Positions 1 through 7,606 of a stretch of 64,000 nt of DNA are shown here, piece after piece; position 1 is the first letter of the stretch, and each line of letters starts with the position of its first letter. The DNA is from Chloroflexota bacterium. Lineage in GTDB: Bacteria; Chloroflexota; Limnocylindria; Limnocylindrales; CSP1-4. Position numbers and translations under genes: made by a program. The stretch spans positions 124,001-188,000 of the forward strand of contig SCUO01000093.1 in NCBI GenBank assembly GCA_004297395.1, written 5' to 3'. The notes under the pieces are model-generated. The model did not search any database. It was given only the letters and a program-made list of their open reading frames with translations, and was not told the DNA's origin.

Positions 1-32
1 ATCCGGCGCGGTCCTTCCAACGCCCGGCGCGC

Positions 33-38
33 TACGCT
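33..38 (+). promoter_or_regulatory. -10 box TACGCT, leaderless geometry
   Basis: TACGCT ends 6 nt before the ATG at 45. This leaves no room for an untranslated leader, so the transcript probably starts at or next to the start codon. The same spacing recurs before many genes here. Confidence 0.55.
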
Positions 39-44
39 CTGGCC

Positions 45-302
45 ATGTGCCGAAGCATCAAGACCCTCCGTCGGTCCGAGACGGCGACGACAACCGGTGA
101 GATCGAGGCCGCGGCGCGGCAATACGTCCGGAAGGTGAGTGGCTTTCGGGCGCCATCGACGCGCAACCAGGCCATCTTCGACGCCGCGATCGAGGAGGTC
201 GCCGCGGCCTCGCGGCGGATGCTCGAGGCGTTCGCGGTCGAGGTCGAGGAGGGCCCCGATCGCTGGACTCCCTCCGCCACCCGCCGGGCCGCCGCCTCCT
301 GA
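45..302 (+). CDS. DUF2277 family protein
   Basis: This 85-residue protein of unknown biochemical role matches the DUF2277 family as I recall it: it opens MCRSIKTLRR and carries the conserved stretch around YVRKVSGFRAPS. It has no signal peptide or membrane segment, so it should be cytoplasmic. The two Arg/Lys-rich blocks near the N-terminus are typical of the family. The start is fixed by the TACGCT box 6 nt upstream. The C-terminus is Ala/Arg-rich and poorly conserved. The next gene begins 5 bp downstream on the same strand, so the two may be cotranscribed. Confidence 0.85.
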   Translation: MCRSIKTLRRSETATTTGEIEAAARQYVRKVSGFRAPSTRNQAIFDAAIEEVAAASRRMLEAFAVEVEEGPDRWTPSATRRAAAS

Positions 303-307
303 ACCGC

Positions 308-730
308 ATGGAGCCCGAGGCCGGCCCGGTCGCGGCGCCGGATCACGTCCACCTCGAGGACACGACCCCTTGGGTCCGGCGATGGCTCCGGGCCGAGGGC
401 GTCGTCGCCTTCGTATGGGCGGTGGTCCTGTGGATCCTCCTGCGTCAACCCTTGCCGCTGTTCCTGGTCCTGCTGCTCGTCCCCGACCTCTCGATGCTCG
501 GTTACATCCGGGGGCCGCACGCCGGGGCGATCGCCTACAACGTCGTCCACAACTGGGCCACCGCGGGCCTCGTCCTGCTGCTCGGCCTTGTTGCCCAGTC
601 CGGGCTGATCATCCTCGCCGGCGCGGTCCTCCTCGGCCACGTGGGCATCGACCGGGCGCTCGGCTATGGGCTGAAGTACCCCACGTCGTTCCAGGACACC
701 CACCTCGGTCGAATCGGGCGGCGTCGATGA
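308..730 (+). CDS. DUF4260-like small membrane protein
   Basis: This 140-residue protein has about three or four hydrophobic helices (roughly residues 30-48, 50-64 and 80-110). Family hallmarks visible are DLSMLGYIRGPHAG, an YNxxHNW motif near residue 78, and a C-terminal HVGIDRALGYGLKY. These match DUF4260 proteins, which are small integral membrane proteins of unknown function. The stop overlaps the start of the downstream decarboxylase as ATGA (727-730), so translational coupling is likely. No catalytic role should be inferred. Confidence 0.8.
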   Translation: MEPEAGPVAAPDHVHLEDTTPWVRRWLRAEGVVAFVWAVVLWILLRQPLPLFLVLLLVPDLSMLGYIRGPHAGAIAYNVVHNWATAGLVLLLGLVAQSGLIILAGAVLLGHVGIDRALGYGLKYPTSFQDTHLGRIGRRR

Positions 731-2019
731 CGACGGTCGAACGCGGGGCGCAGGTGGACGCCGACGCCCACCCGGGCCATGGGAGGAACCCCCCGGACTG
801 GTGGGTCCGCCCGGGCCTCGACGTGCAGGGCGGCCGCCTGCGCATCGCCGGCGTCGACGCGGAGGACCTTGCCCGGCGGCACGGAACGCCGCTCTTCGTC
901 TACGACCTCGAGCGCTACCGCGAGAACGCCCGCCGGTTCCAGGCGGCGCTCGCCGGTGCCGGCATTCCGTACCGGCTCCGGTTCGCGATGAAGGCGAATC
1001 CGGATCCGGAGGTGCTCGCCGTCTTCCGGGCGCTCGGGGCTCCCGGCTCGCCGGAGAGCGTGGGCATCGATGCCTGCTCGCCGGGCGAGGTGACCCGGGC
1101 CCTCGAATGCGGCTTCCGGCCCGACGAGATCAGCTACACCGGCACGAACCTGTCCGAGCGGGACCTCGACGTCATCCTTGGCGCCGAGGGCATCCACCTC
1201 AACCTCGACGGGATCAGCCAGCTCGAGCGGGTGGGGCGGCGGGCGCCGGGCCGGACGATCGGGCTGCGGGTGAACCCGGCCCGGGGCGCGGGCTACCACG
1301 CCGGCCTGGAGTACTCGGGCGAGCGGCCGACGAAGTTCGGGATCTACGAGGACCGGTTGGAGGAGGCAGTCGAAGTCGCCGCCCGCCACGGCCTGACGAT
1401 CGACACGGTCCACTTCCACGCCGGCTCCGGCTGGCTGGCGGAGGGCCTGCCGGCGTTCGAGGCGGCCCTCGAGGCGGCGACCCGGATGACGCAGCGGCTG
1501 ATGGACAGGGGCTGCCCGATCCGCGAGGTCAACGTGGGCGGTGGGCTCGGCGGGCCTGGCCGCGGGACCGAGGTCGCGGTGGACCTCGACGCGTACGCGG
1601 CGGTCCTCGCCCGGCACCTCGGCCCGCTCGGGGTCATCGTGGCGTGCGAGCCGGGCGATCACCTGGCCAAGGACGCCGGGGTCCTCCTGGCCGAGGTCGT
1701 CAGCGTCGAGGACCGGGCCGGGGCCCGCTTCGTCGGCCTGGATGCCGGCTGGAACATCCACTGTGGCTACTTCATCTACGGCTTCCTCAACGAGGTCGTG
1801 CCGTGTCGAGCGCCGCTCGCAGTGCGGACGTGGACCGTCGGGATCGCCGGCCACATCAACGAGGGCCACGACCTGTTCGCCGAGGACTACCCGTTCCCGC
1901 CGGTCGAGGAGGGCGCGATCGTGGCGATCCTTGGGACGGGTGCCTACGCCGAGGCGATGAGCTCGACCCACTGCCTGCGCCCAGTCGCGCCGGCGATCCA
2001 CCTCGAGCGGGGTGGCTGA
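727..2019 (+). CDS. Fold-III PLP-dependent decarboxylase (diaminopimelate decarboxylase-like)
   Basis: This 430-residue protein has the alanine-racemase-like TIM barrel plus C-terminal beta domain of group IV decarboxylases. Visible motifs are the PLP lysine in FAMKANPDPEV near residue 88, DACSPGEV, the HFHAGSGW loop, the Gly-rich NVGGGLG phosphate loop, the EPGDHL substrate motif, and GTGAYAEAMSS near the C-terminus. The reaction could be meso-diaminopimelate to lysine, but related enzymes act on carboxynorspermidine, ornithine or other amino acids, and no other lysine or polyamine gene lies nearby. The ATG at 727 is chosen because it overlaps the DUF4260 stop (ATGA). The open frame continues upstream but only as a shadow of the two preceding genes. 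It converges on the PPOX gene with 3 bp between stops. Confidence 0.85.
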   Translation: MTTVERGAQVDADAHPGHGRNPPDWWVRPGLDVQGGRLRIAGVDAEDLARRHGTPLFVYDLERYRENARRFQAALAGAGIPYRLRFAMKANPDPEVLAVFRALGAPGSPESVGIDACSPGEVTRALECGFRPDEISYTGTNLSERDLDVILGAEGIHLNLDGISQLERVGRRAPGRTIGLRVNPARGAGYHAGLEYSGERPTKFGIYEDRLEEAVEVAARHGLTIDTVHFHAGSGWLAEGLPAFEAALEAATRMTQRLMDRGCPIREVNVGGGLGGPGRGTEVAVDLDAYAAVLARHLGPLGVIVACEPGDHLAKDAGVLLAEVVSVEDRAGARFVGLDAGWNIHCGYFIYGFLNEVVPCRAPLAVRTWTVGIAGHINEGHDLFAEDYPFPPVEEGAIVAILGTGAYAEAMSSTHCLRPVAPAIHLERGG

Positions 2020-2022
2020 GCC

Positions 2023-2520
2023 TCAGGCGGTTGCGCCCTCGGTGCTGCCCGGCGTCAAGTCGCCCCAGCGCTGGACCCGGTCGATCGCGATCCGGATGAT
2101 CGGCCGTCCCTCGAGGTCGTGGTCCGCGTACTGCGGGTACTTGGCCCGGAGGGCGGCGAGGGCGGCGACGTGCTCGGCTCGCTCGCGCGGCTCCGGCTCC
2201 AGCAGCACCCCGCGGCCCGTCAGGCGGATCCAGGCGAGGTGCGCCCAATCCTCCGACCAGCGGTCGACGAGGAGCGTCACGGCTGGCAGAACGAGGAGGT
2301 CCTGGACCCGCCCAAGTCGGCGCGGATCGGCCGAGGCCTTGGGCTTCTCGTCGATCGGCGTGTAGATCACCGGCCGGCCCATGTCGTCGGGCTCGTCCGT
2401 CAGGACGAAGCAGACTGGGACGAGGCGGGGCTCGCCGTCGGGGCGGAGGGTGGCGATGACCGCCCGGCGCGTCTCGGCCACGAAGGCGTGCTCCGGGCCG
2501 GTGAGGATGGGTTCGCGCAT
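2023..2520 (-). CDS. PPOX-class, F420-type pyridoxamine 5'-phosphate oxidase-fold protein
   Basis: This 165-residue split-barrel flavoprotein-fold protein resembles the TIGR03668 group of PPOX-class proteins that bind F420 or flavin. Seen in the sequence are the N-terminal VAETRRAVIATLRPDGEPRLVPVCF, a central YTPIDEKPKA, and a WAHLAWIRLTGRG segment followed by an acidic helix ending KYPQYADH. The substrate is unknown; members are often assigned to redox chemistry on small molecules. The start ATG sits 6 nt after a TAGTCT box whose last bases overlap the -10 box of the divergent fdhD gene. Confidence 0.85.
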   Translation of the reverse strand: MREPILTGPEHAFVAETRRAVIATLRPDGEPRLVPVCFVLTDEPDDMGRPVIYTPIDEKPKASADPRRLGRVQDLLVLPAVTLLVDRWSEDWAHLAWIRLTGRGVLLEPEPRERAEHVAALAALRAKYPQYADHDLEGRPIIRIAIDRVQRWGDLTPGSTEGATA

Positions 2521-2526
2521 GGCGCC

Positions 2527-2532
2527 AGACTA
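2527..2532 (-). promoter_or_regulatory. -10 box TAGTCT for the PPOX gene
   Basis: On the minus strand TAGTCT is followed by 6 nt and the ATG at 2520. It shares two base pairs with the plus-strand box at 2531-2536. Confidence 0.55.
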
Positions 2533-2536
2533 CACT
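2531..2536 (+). promoter_or_regulatory. -10 box TACACT for fdhD
   Basis: TACACT is followed by 6 nt and the GTG at 2543, which is in frame with FdhD. This supports GTG at 2543 over the ATG at 2519, which would lie upstream of the promoter and overlap the divergent gene's start. Confidence 0.6.
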
Positions 2537-2542
2537 CGACCC

Positions 2543-3436
2543 GTGACTCGACCCTTGACGCGGCCCGTGACCACGCCGCTCGATCCCGTCCTGCCCGTCC
2601 GCCACGTGACGAGCACCAAGGTGGTGGCCGTTCGGGGGCGGGACCTGGAGCTCCGCGACGACCTGGTCGTCGGCGAGGAGCCGCTCGAGATCCGGGCCGC
2701 CGGGCCGCGCCAGGCGCCGGTCAGCGTGGCGGTCACGATGCGCACGCCGGGCCACGAGAAGGAGCTCGCGATCGGCTTCCTCACGACCGAGGGGCTGCTG
2801 GTGGACAACGAGGTCCTGGGCGTCGATGTCGGTGACCCGGGCTTCATGGCCGAGCCCGATGATGCCGTGCTCGTCCGCCTTGCTCGGAAGTTCGATGTGT
2901 CTCGGGTGGCGGAGCGCCACTTCATCGCCACGGCCTCATGCGGCATCTGCGGCAAGGCCTCGATCGACGAGGTCGCCGTCCGCTGCGAGCCGCTGCCGAA
3001 GGGCCTCCCGGTCGTCGCCCGCGCCGTGATCCTCGCCCTGCCCGACCGGCTGCGCGAGGCCCAGGCCGCCTTCGAGCGGACCGGCGGGCTCCACGCGGCC
3101 GGGCTGTTCGAGACGGACGGACGGCTGGTCGCCGTGCGCGAGGACGTGGGCCGGCACAACGCCCTCGACAAGCTCATCGGCTCCCGTGTCCTGGCCCGCG
3201 AGCTGCCACTCTGGGACCGGATCCTGCTGGTCTCCGGGCGGGTGAGCTTCGAGATCGTCCAGAAGGCGGCGGTCGCCGGCATCCCGATCATCTGCGCGGT
3301 GTCGGCGCCCTCCGACCTCGCCATCCGCCTCGCCGACCGGGTCGGCGTGACGCTCGTCGGCTTCCTGCGGGGCGACGGCTTCAACGTCTACACCCACGAC
3401 GGGCGGATCGATCTTCGCGACCTGATGGCGGGCTGA
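2543..3436 (+). CDS. fdhD: Formate dehydrogenase accessory sulfurtransferase FdhD
   Basis: FdhD moves sulfur from IscS to the molybdenum cofactor and is needed for active formate dehydrogenase. The 297-residue product has the conserved cysteine motif SCGICGKAS around residue 133, the RTPGHEKELAIGFLTTEG block, EDVGRHNALDKLIG near residue 200, and the SGRVSFEIVQKAAVAGIP block. Proteins of this family are cytoplasmic dimers. The GTG start fits a leaderless transcript; an ATG 24 bp upstream would add a repetitive TRPLTRPVT leader. Its presence agrees with the FDH subunits at 6533-9504 and 17425-19347. The downstream YdeI-like gene starts 14 bp after the stop. Confidence 0.95.
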   Translation: MTRPLTRPVTTPLDPVLPVRHVTSTKVVAVRGRDLELRDDLVVGEEPLEIRAAGPRQAPVSVAVTMRTPGHEKELAIGFLTTEGLLVDNEVLGVDVGDPGFMAEPDDAVLVRLARKFDVSRVAERHFIATASCGICGKASIDEVAVRCEPLPKGLPVVARAVILALPDRLREAQAAFERTGGLHAAGLFETDGRLVAVREDVGRHNALDKLIGSRVLARELPLWDRILLVSGRVSFEIVQKAAVAGIPIICAVSAPSDLAIRLADRVGVTLVGFLRGDGFNVYTHDGRIDLRDLMAG

Positions 3437-3450
3437 GGAGCGCAGCATCG

Positions 3451-4029
3451 ATGTCGGCGCTCGACGACGCTCCGTGGGTGGAGGCCGAGGACCGCGACAC
3501 CTGGCGCGCCTGGCTGGAGGCGAACCACGCGACGACCAAGGGCGCCTGGCTGGTCACGTGGCGGGCCTCGACCGGCCGGCCACGGCTCGAGTACGAGGCG
3601 GCCGTCGAGGAGGCCCTGTGCTTCGGCTGGGTCGACAGCACCGGTGGCTGGATCGACGCCGAGCGCGGCAAGCAGTACTACGCGCCGCGCAAGCCGCGCA
3701 GCGGCTGGGCCGCCCCGAACAAGGCCCGGATCGAGCGGCTGATCGCGGCCGGCCGGATGGCGCCGGCGGGCCTGGCGGCGATCGAGCGGGCCAAGGCCAA
3801 CGGCTCGTGGGAGGTCCTCGACAGCGTCGAGCGGCTGGAGATCCCGGATGACCTCGCTGCGGCGCTCGCGGCCTTGCCGCCCGCCGCCGTCAACTTCGCC
3901 GCGTTCCCGCCGTCGGCGCGGAAGCAGATGCTCGCCTGGGTGGCCTTCGCCCAGCGCACCGAGACCCGGGCCGCGCGGATCCGCCAGATCGCCGAAGCCG
4001 CCGCCCGCAACGAGCGCGCCCGCGGCTGA
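3451..4029 (+). CDS. YdeI/OmdA family protein
   Basis: This 192-residue soluble protein belongs to the YdeI/OmpD-associated (bacteriocin-protection-like) family. Diagnostic segments are WRAWLEANHATTKGAWL, the EEALCFGWVDS motif near residue 53, YYAPRKPRSGWAAPNKARIERL, and a C-terminal FPPSARKQMLAWVAFAQRTETRAARI that is the OmdA domain. The biochemical role of the family is not established. It lies 14 bp after fdhD on the same strand, but nothing else ties it to formate metabolism. Confidence 0.9.
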   Translation: MSALDDAPWVEAEDRDTWRAWLEANHATTKGAWLVTWRASTGRPRLEYEAAVEEALCFGWVDSTGGWIDAERGKQYYAPRKPRSGWAAPNKARIERLIAAGRMAPAGLAAIERAKANGSWEVLDSVERLEIPDDLAAALAALPPAAVNFAAFPPSARKQMLAWVAFAQRTETRAARIRQIAEAAARNERARG

Positions 4030-4044
4030 CGGGCGCTCCCCACG

Positions 4045-4229
4045 GGCCGTAGCCCGATGACTCGGCGTCACATTCGCGCGCCGATCGCGCGCCCCCGCGG
4101 TTGAGTGGCGGCTGGCCGTAGCCCGATGACTCGGCGTCACGTTCGCGCGCCCATCGCGCGCCCCCGCGGTTGAGTGGCGGCTGGCCGTAGCCCGATGACT
4201 CGGCGTCACGTTCGCGCGCCCATCGCGCG
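4045..4229. repeat. 69-bp direct tandem repeat, 2.7 copies
   Basis: Copy 1 is 4045-4113, copy 2 is 4114-4182 and partial copy 3 is 4183-4229. Copies 1 and 2 differ at only two positions, so the duplication is recent or under selection. Each copy carries one TGAC-N5-GTCA palindrome and CG-rich GCGCGC tracts. There are no spacers, so it is not a CRISPR array, and no convincing gene covers it. Confidence 0.85.
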
Positions 4230-4478
4230 GCCTGCCGCTCTGCACGGGCGAACCTATGGCCGCTGCCGCCACGGGCACGGGACCGGCTGTGACTCCACGT
4301 CACCATTCGAGGGTTTCGGGAGGCTGGCGCCGCCCGGGGCAGCCGCGAAGACGCGCGAATGTGACTGGGCGTCAAGGGGTCCTGGCTGCGGCCGGCCGGA
4401 GCGCGGTGATTCCCGAACAATCACGCGGTGATCGCCCGAGAACCGAGGGCCAAGCCCTCTGGTGTTGACTGGGCGTCA
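4058..4478. promoter_or_regulatory. Array of six TGAC-N5-GTCA palindromes
   Basis: The 13-bp palindrome occurs at 4058-4070, 4127-4139, 4196-4208, 4290-4302, 4362-4374 and 4466-4478. The first three lie inside the tandem repeat and the last three are free-standing. The sites at 4058 and 4362 share a further CGCGCGAATG flank in opposite orientation. The sites are either operators, for instance for the helix-turn-helix protein that follows, or members of a dispersed REP-like family. Confidence 0.5.
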
Positions 4479-4581
4479 TGCACGACGATCGCCAGGCTGC
4501 GACTCCAATGCCGGCTCCGGCTCCCGCTCACGCTCCGGCGTCAGGAACTCCCCGCGTGGCGAGCGGCACGCACTCACCACG
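4230..4581. other. Non-coding stretch before the XRE-like gene
   Basis: Apart from the three free-standing palindromes I see no gene, no good Shine-Dalgarno site and no clear TANNNT box at leaderless spacing. A TTGACT at 4465-4470 overlaps the last palindrome and could act as a -35 element. Confidence 0.4.
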
Positions 4582-5316
4582 ATGAGGACCGGGGTCAGGG
4601 AGCTTCGGCGCCGTCAACGGTGGCTCCGGTCTGCGATCGGCCGCCAGCTGCTCGAGCTTCGGGAGGAGGCCGGCGGGACGAGGGCTGCCACTGCACGTGC
4701 GGCGAACATCGATCCCGCGCATCTCCTCCGCATCGAGGCCGGCTCCGCCCAGGCGAGCCTCGAGGCGATCGTCTCGGTCGCCGACGTCCTGGGCGCGGAC
4801 GTCAGCGTTCGCCTCTTCCCGAGCCGGCCGCCACGGATCCGCGACCGCTTCCAAGCCCCGATCGTGGAATCGCTGATCCGACTGCTCGGTCGGGAGTGGC
4901 GGGCCGAGCCCGAGGTATCGGTCCGCGAGCCGAGTCGAGGCGTCGTCGATCTCGTCATCTCGAGTCGCTCCGGGCGGCCGGCCATCGCCGTCGAGGTTCA
5001 CTCCGAGCTGCGGAGCGTAGAGGCCATCCTTCGCCGCGCCGCCGAAAAGGCGGAAGGGGTACGGGCGCTTGGCCGCTTCGGCCCGGAGATCTCGAAGCTG
5101 CTGGTCATCCGCTCGACCGTCCGAACGCGCGAGATCGCTCGTCAGTTCAGCGCGACGCTCGCGGCCGCGTATCCGGTGTCAGCGACGGCCGCCTACCGCG
5201 CGCTCGCCGGTCACGAGGCTGGTTGGCCGGGGCCTGCCATCCTGTGGTCGGACGTCAGCGGGGCATCTGCACGAATCCTCGACCGGGCGCCGCGACGCGC
5301 GAAGCCCGTGCGTTGA
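4582..5316 (+). CDS. XRE-like helix-turn-helix protein with C-terminal alpha/beta domain
   Basis: The 244-residue product has a Cro/C1-type helix-turn-helix at about residues 14-70 (IGRQLLELREEAGGTRAATA, then NIDPAHLLRIEAGSAQASLE). The C-terminal domain starts with RDRFQAPIVESLIRLLGREW and continues VVDLVISSR, IAVEVHSEL and an Arg-rich helix. That order of a buried Asp strand, a Glu strand and a helix recalls PD-(D/E)XK folds, but the expected Lys is replaced by His, so nuclease activity is doubtful. It is probably a DNA-binding regulator with a sensor or nuclease-like domain. The ATG at 4582 is the start that keeps the HTH intact; longer starts run into the palindrome region. Confidence 0.65.
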   Translation: MRTGVRELRRRQRWLRSAIGRQLLELREEAGGTRAATARAANIDPAHLLRIEAGSAQASLEAIVSVADVLGADVSVRLFPSRPPRIRDRFQAPIVESLIRLLGREWRAEPEVSVREPSRGVVDLVISSRSGRPAIAVEVHSELRSVEAILRRAAEKAEGVRALGRFGPEISKLLVIRSTVRTREIARQFSATLAAAYPVSATAAYRALAGHEAGWPGPAILWSDVSGASARILDRAPRRAKPVR

Positions 5317-5357
5317 CGGCAGGCGGGCGCTCGGATCGCGCGACGTCGACGCGCTAC

Positions 5358-6515
5358 TCAGCCCCGGATCTGGACCCAAGACTCGGTCCGTGCCGCCTCG
5401 AGGACGGCCTCGACGAAGGCCACGCAACGGGCACCTGCGGCGAGCGTCGGGTATGGAGCGGCCGCGGCGTCGGCGGCCGGGCGCGCACCCGAGGCCACCG
5501 CGGCGTAGAACGGCCGGAGGAGGTCCCGGAGGGCCTCGGCCCAGCCCTCGGGGTGGCCGGCGGGCAGCGACGGGATGCCGGGGCCAGGCCCCGGGCCGTC
5601 CTCCGGCCCGCGGGTCAGGATGCGTGTCTCGGACCGGGCACGGATCGCCAGCCGCTCGCCGTCCTCCTGGTCCCAGTCGAGGGTGCTTCGCGAGCCCGCG
5701 ATCTCGAGGCTGAGCCCGTTCTTCCGCCCGGGGCTGACCTGGCTGATCACCGCTGCGCCGCGGGCGCCGCCCTCGAACCGGACGAGGATCGTTGCGGCGT
5801 CCTCGGAGCGGACCTCGACGTCCTCGGTCGGTCCGGACGCGGCACCGAACGCGAGCGCCGCTCCACCGACCGGCCGCGATCGCCGAGGCAGGAACGTGGC
5901 GAGGTCGGCGAAGACCGCCTCGATCCGCCGGCCGGTCATGAACTCGGCGGTATCGAACCAGTGGGAGCCGATGTCCGCGACGGCCCGCGAGGCGCCGCCA
6001 GCTTCGGGCTCGAGGCGCCAGTTGTAGTCGGTCGGGTTGGCCAGCCAGTCCTGGATGTACCCGCCGTGGACGAGCCGCAGCGCACCGAGCTCGCCACCCG
6101 CGATGAGCTCGCGCGCCCGACGGACCATCGGGTACCCGCGATAGGTCAGGGCGACGGCGGCGTGGCGACCGCGTCGCGCAGCGAGCTCGACGAGCCCGCG
6201 CGCCGCGCCCGCATCCACGGCGACCGGCTTCTCGAGGACCAGGTGCTTGCCGGCCTCCAGGACCGCGGTTGCCAGCGCGACGTGGGTCGCGTTCGGGGTG
6301 CAGACGTGGACCACGTCGATCGCGGGGTCGGCAAGGAGCCCCCCGACGTCCGTGGTCGCGTGCGGAACGCCGAGCGCGGCGGCCCGCGCCCGGGTCCGCT
6401 CGCGATCCGAGCCGGCGACCGCCACGACCTCGCCGTAGCCACCCCGACGGATGGCGTCGACATGGAACGGCCCCACGAAGCCGGTCCCGATGACGGCTGC
6501 CCGGAGGAGGTTCAC
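5358..6515 (-). CDS. Gfo/Idh/MocA family oxidoreductase
   Basis: This 385-residue NAD(P)-dependent sugar or polyol dehydrogenase-type protein has an N-terminal Rossmann motif (AAVIGTGFVGPFH, residues 6-18), the VHVCTPNATH strand, and the EKPVAVD motif near residue 98 that contains the catalytic lysine. The C-terminal alpha/beta domain has ADIGSHWFDTAEF with a conserved His. Family members oxidise inositol, sugars or related compounds; the substrate cannot be read from the sequence. The start is GTG at 6515, 17 bp after the stop of the Fe-S gene on the same strand, so it may be the last gene of the FDH electron-transfer operon. Confidence 0.9.
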   Translation of the reverse strand: MNLLRAAVIGTGFVGPFHVDAIRRGGYGEVVAVAGSDRERTRARAAALGVPHATTDVGGLLADPAIDVVHVCTPNATHVALATAVLEAGKHLVLEKPVAVDAGAARGLVELAARRGRHAAVALTYRGYPMVRRARELIAGGELGALRLVHGGYIQDWLANPTDYNWRLEPEAGGASRAVADIGSHWFDTAEFMTGRRIEAVFADLATFLPRRSRPVGGAALAFGAASGPTEDVEVRSEDAATILVRFEGGARGAAVISQVSPGRKNGLSLEIAGSRSTLDWDQEDGERLAIRARSETRILTRGPEDGPGPGPGIPSLPAGHPEGWAEALRDLLRPFYAAVASGARPAADAAAAPYPTLAAGARCVAFVEAVLEAARTESWVQIRG

Positions 6516-6532
6516 GGGACGCAGCGCATCGA

Positions 6533-7606
6533 TCAGGGCCGCCGTCGCTCGTTCGTGAACTCGAAGCCGAATCGGCCCTTGATGCAGAGGTGGCCGTCGG
6601 TCACGGTGGAATCCATCGGCGAGGTGACCTTCACGATCGTGTTGTCCTGGACGTGGAGATCCAGGACGCAGCCGACGCCGCAGTACGGGCAGATCGTCTC
6701 GGTCACAGACTGGGCGCTCTCATCCCAGGTCCCGTCGGCCCGCATGTCGTGCTCCGACTTGAACATCAGCGCGCCGGTCGGGCAGACGCCGATGCAGTTG
6801 CCGCAATAGACGCAGGCCGAATCGGGGAGGGGCGTGGCCCACTCGGTGGAAATCCGGGCATCGAAGCCGCGGCCGGCGATCGCGATGGCGAAGGTGTTCT
6901 GGGCGTCCTCGCCGCAGGCCTCGACGCACTTGTAGCAGAGGATGCACTTCGAGTAGTCCCGGACGTACAGGTCGTTGTCGACCTTCACCGGCTGCGTGAC
7001 GGTCGATGCCAGGGTGGCCTCCGCACCGCTGGGCGCATGGTGATGGCCGGCAGCGCGGGCATCGCGGGCACCCGCCGGCGACGGCTCGCTCGGCGGCCCG
7101 AAGCGGGACGTATCAGCACCGTAGCGCTCGGCCCAGCGGGCGAGGTCGCCGTCGGGCTGGCGCGGACCGGCGAGCGAGAGGTCAACCGATGAGCCCAGGA
7201 ACTCGAGGACGAGCTTCCGCGAATGGCGGACCCGCTCGGATTCGGTCTGGATCTCCATGCCGGGCTCGACCTTCCGGGAGCAGGCGGGAACGAGGACCCG
7301 CGACCCGCTGACCTCGACGACGCAGACCCGGCAGACGTTCACCGGGGCGAGGTTCTCGAGGTAGCACAGGGTCGGCAGGTCCAAGCCCTGGGCCCGGGCG
7401 GCCTCGAGGATCGTCGACCCGGCCGGGACGGAGACCTCCACCCCGTCGATCGTGACCGTGACGGCCGCCGGCGCCTCAGACGGCGGCGCGAGCGGCGTCC
7501 GGGAGGCACGGGCGGGCGGCGTCGTGAAGATCGCCTCGATGGCCGGCGACATCGGCGGCGCGGGAACGCGGACCGGCGCCTCGCCGGGCCGGTGTTCGGC
7601 GGTCAC
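6533..7606 (-). CDS. FDH electron-transfer subunit: [2Fe-2S], two [4Fe-4S], plus N-terminal Mo-oxidoreductase [4Fe-4S] domain
   Basis: This 357-residue protein is built like the N-terminal half of NuoG or of NAD-linked FDH alpha. A [2Fe-2S] domain at about residues 42-140 has LPTLCYLENLAPVNVCRVC and a later Cys. It is followed by two [4Fe-4S] sites (YSKCILCYKCVEAC and SACVYCGNCIGVCPTG). The last 55 residues are the Fe4S4 domain normally found at the start of a molybdopterin subunit (CPYCGVGC, then HLCIKGRFGFEF) and the chain stops there. The catalytic remainder is encoded separately at 17425-19347. The GTG start at 7606 overlaps the NuoEF stop as GTGA. It should carry electrons between the Mo site and the NADH subunit. 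Confidence 0.88.
   Translation of the reverse strand: MTAEHRPGEAPVRVPAPPMSPAIEAIFTTPPARASRTPLAPPSEAPAAVTVTIDGVEVSVPAGSTILEAARAQGLDLPTLCYLENLAPVNVCRVCVVEVSGSRVLVPACSRKVEPGMEIQTESERVRHSRKLVLEFLGSSVDLSLAGPRQPDGDLARWAERYGADTSRFGPPSEPSPAGARDARAAGHHHAPSGAEATLASTVTQPVKVDNDLYVRDYSKCILCYKCVEACGEDAQNTFAIAIAGRGFDARISTEWATPLPDSACVYCGNCIGVCPTGALMFKSEHDMRADGTWDESAQSVTETICPYCGVGCVLDLHVQDNTIVKVTSPMDSTVTDGHLCIKGRFGFEFTNERRRP

Noticed and set aside
139-726. N-terminal extension of the decarboxylase
   Set aside because: It reads through the DUF2277 and DUF4260 genes out of frame and is Arg/Pro-rich; the ATGA junction at 727 gives the better start.
4045-4229. CRISPR array
   Set aside because: Units are directly abutting with no spacers, the last is partial, and no cas gene is in the window.
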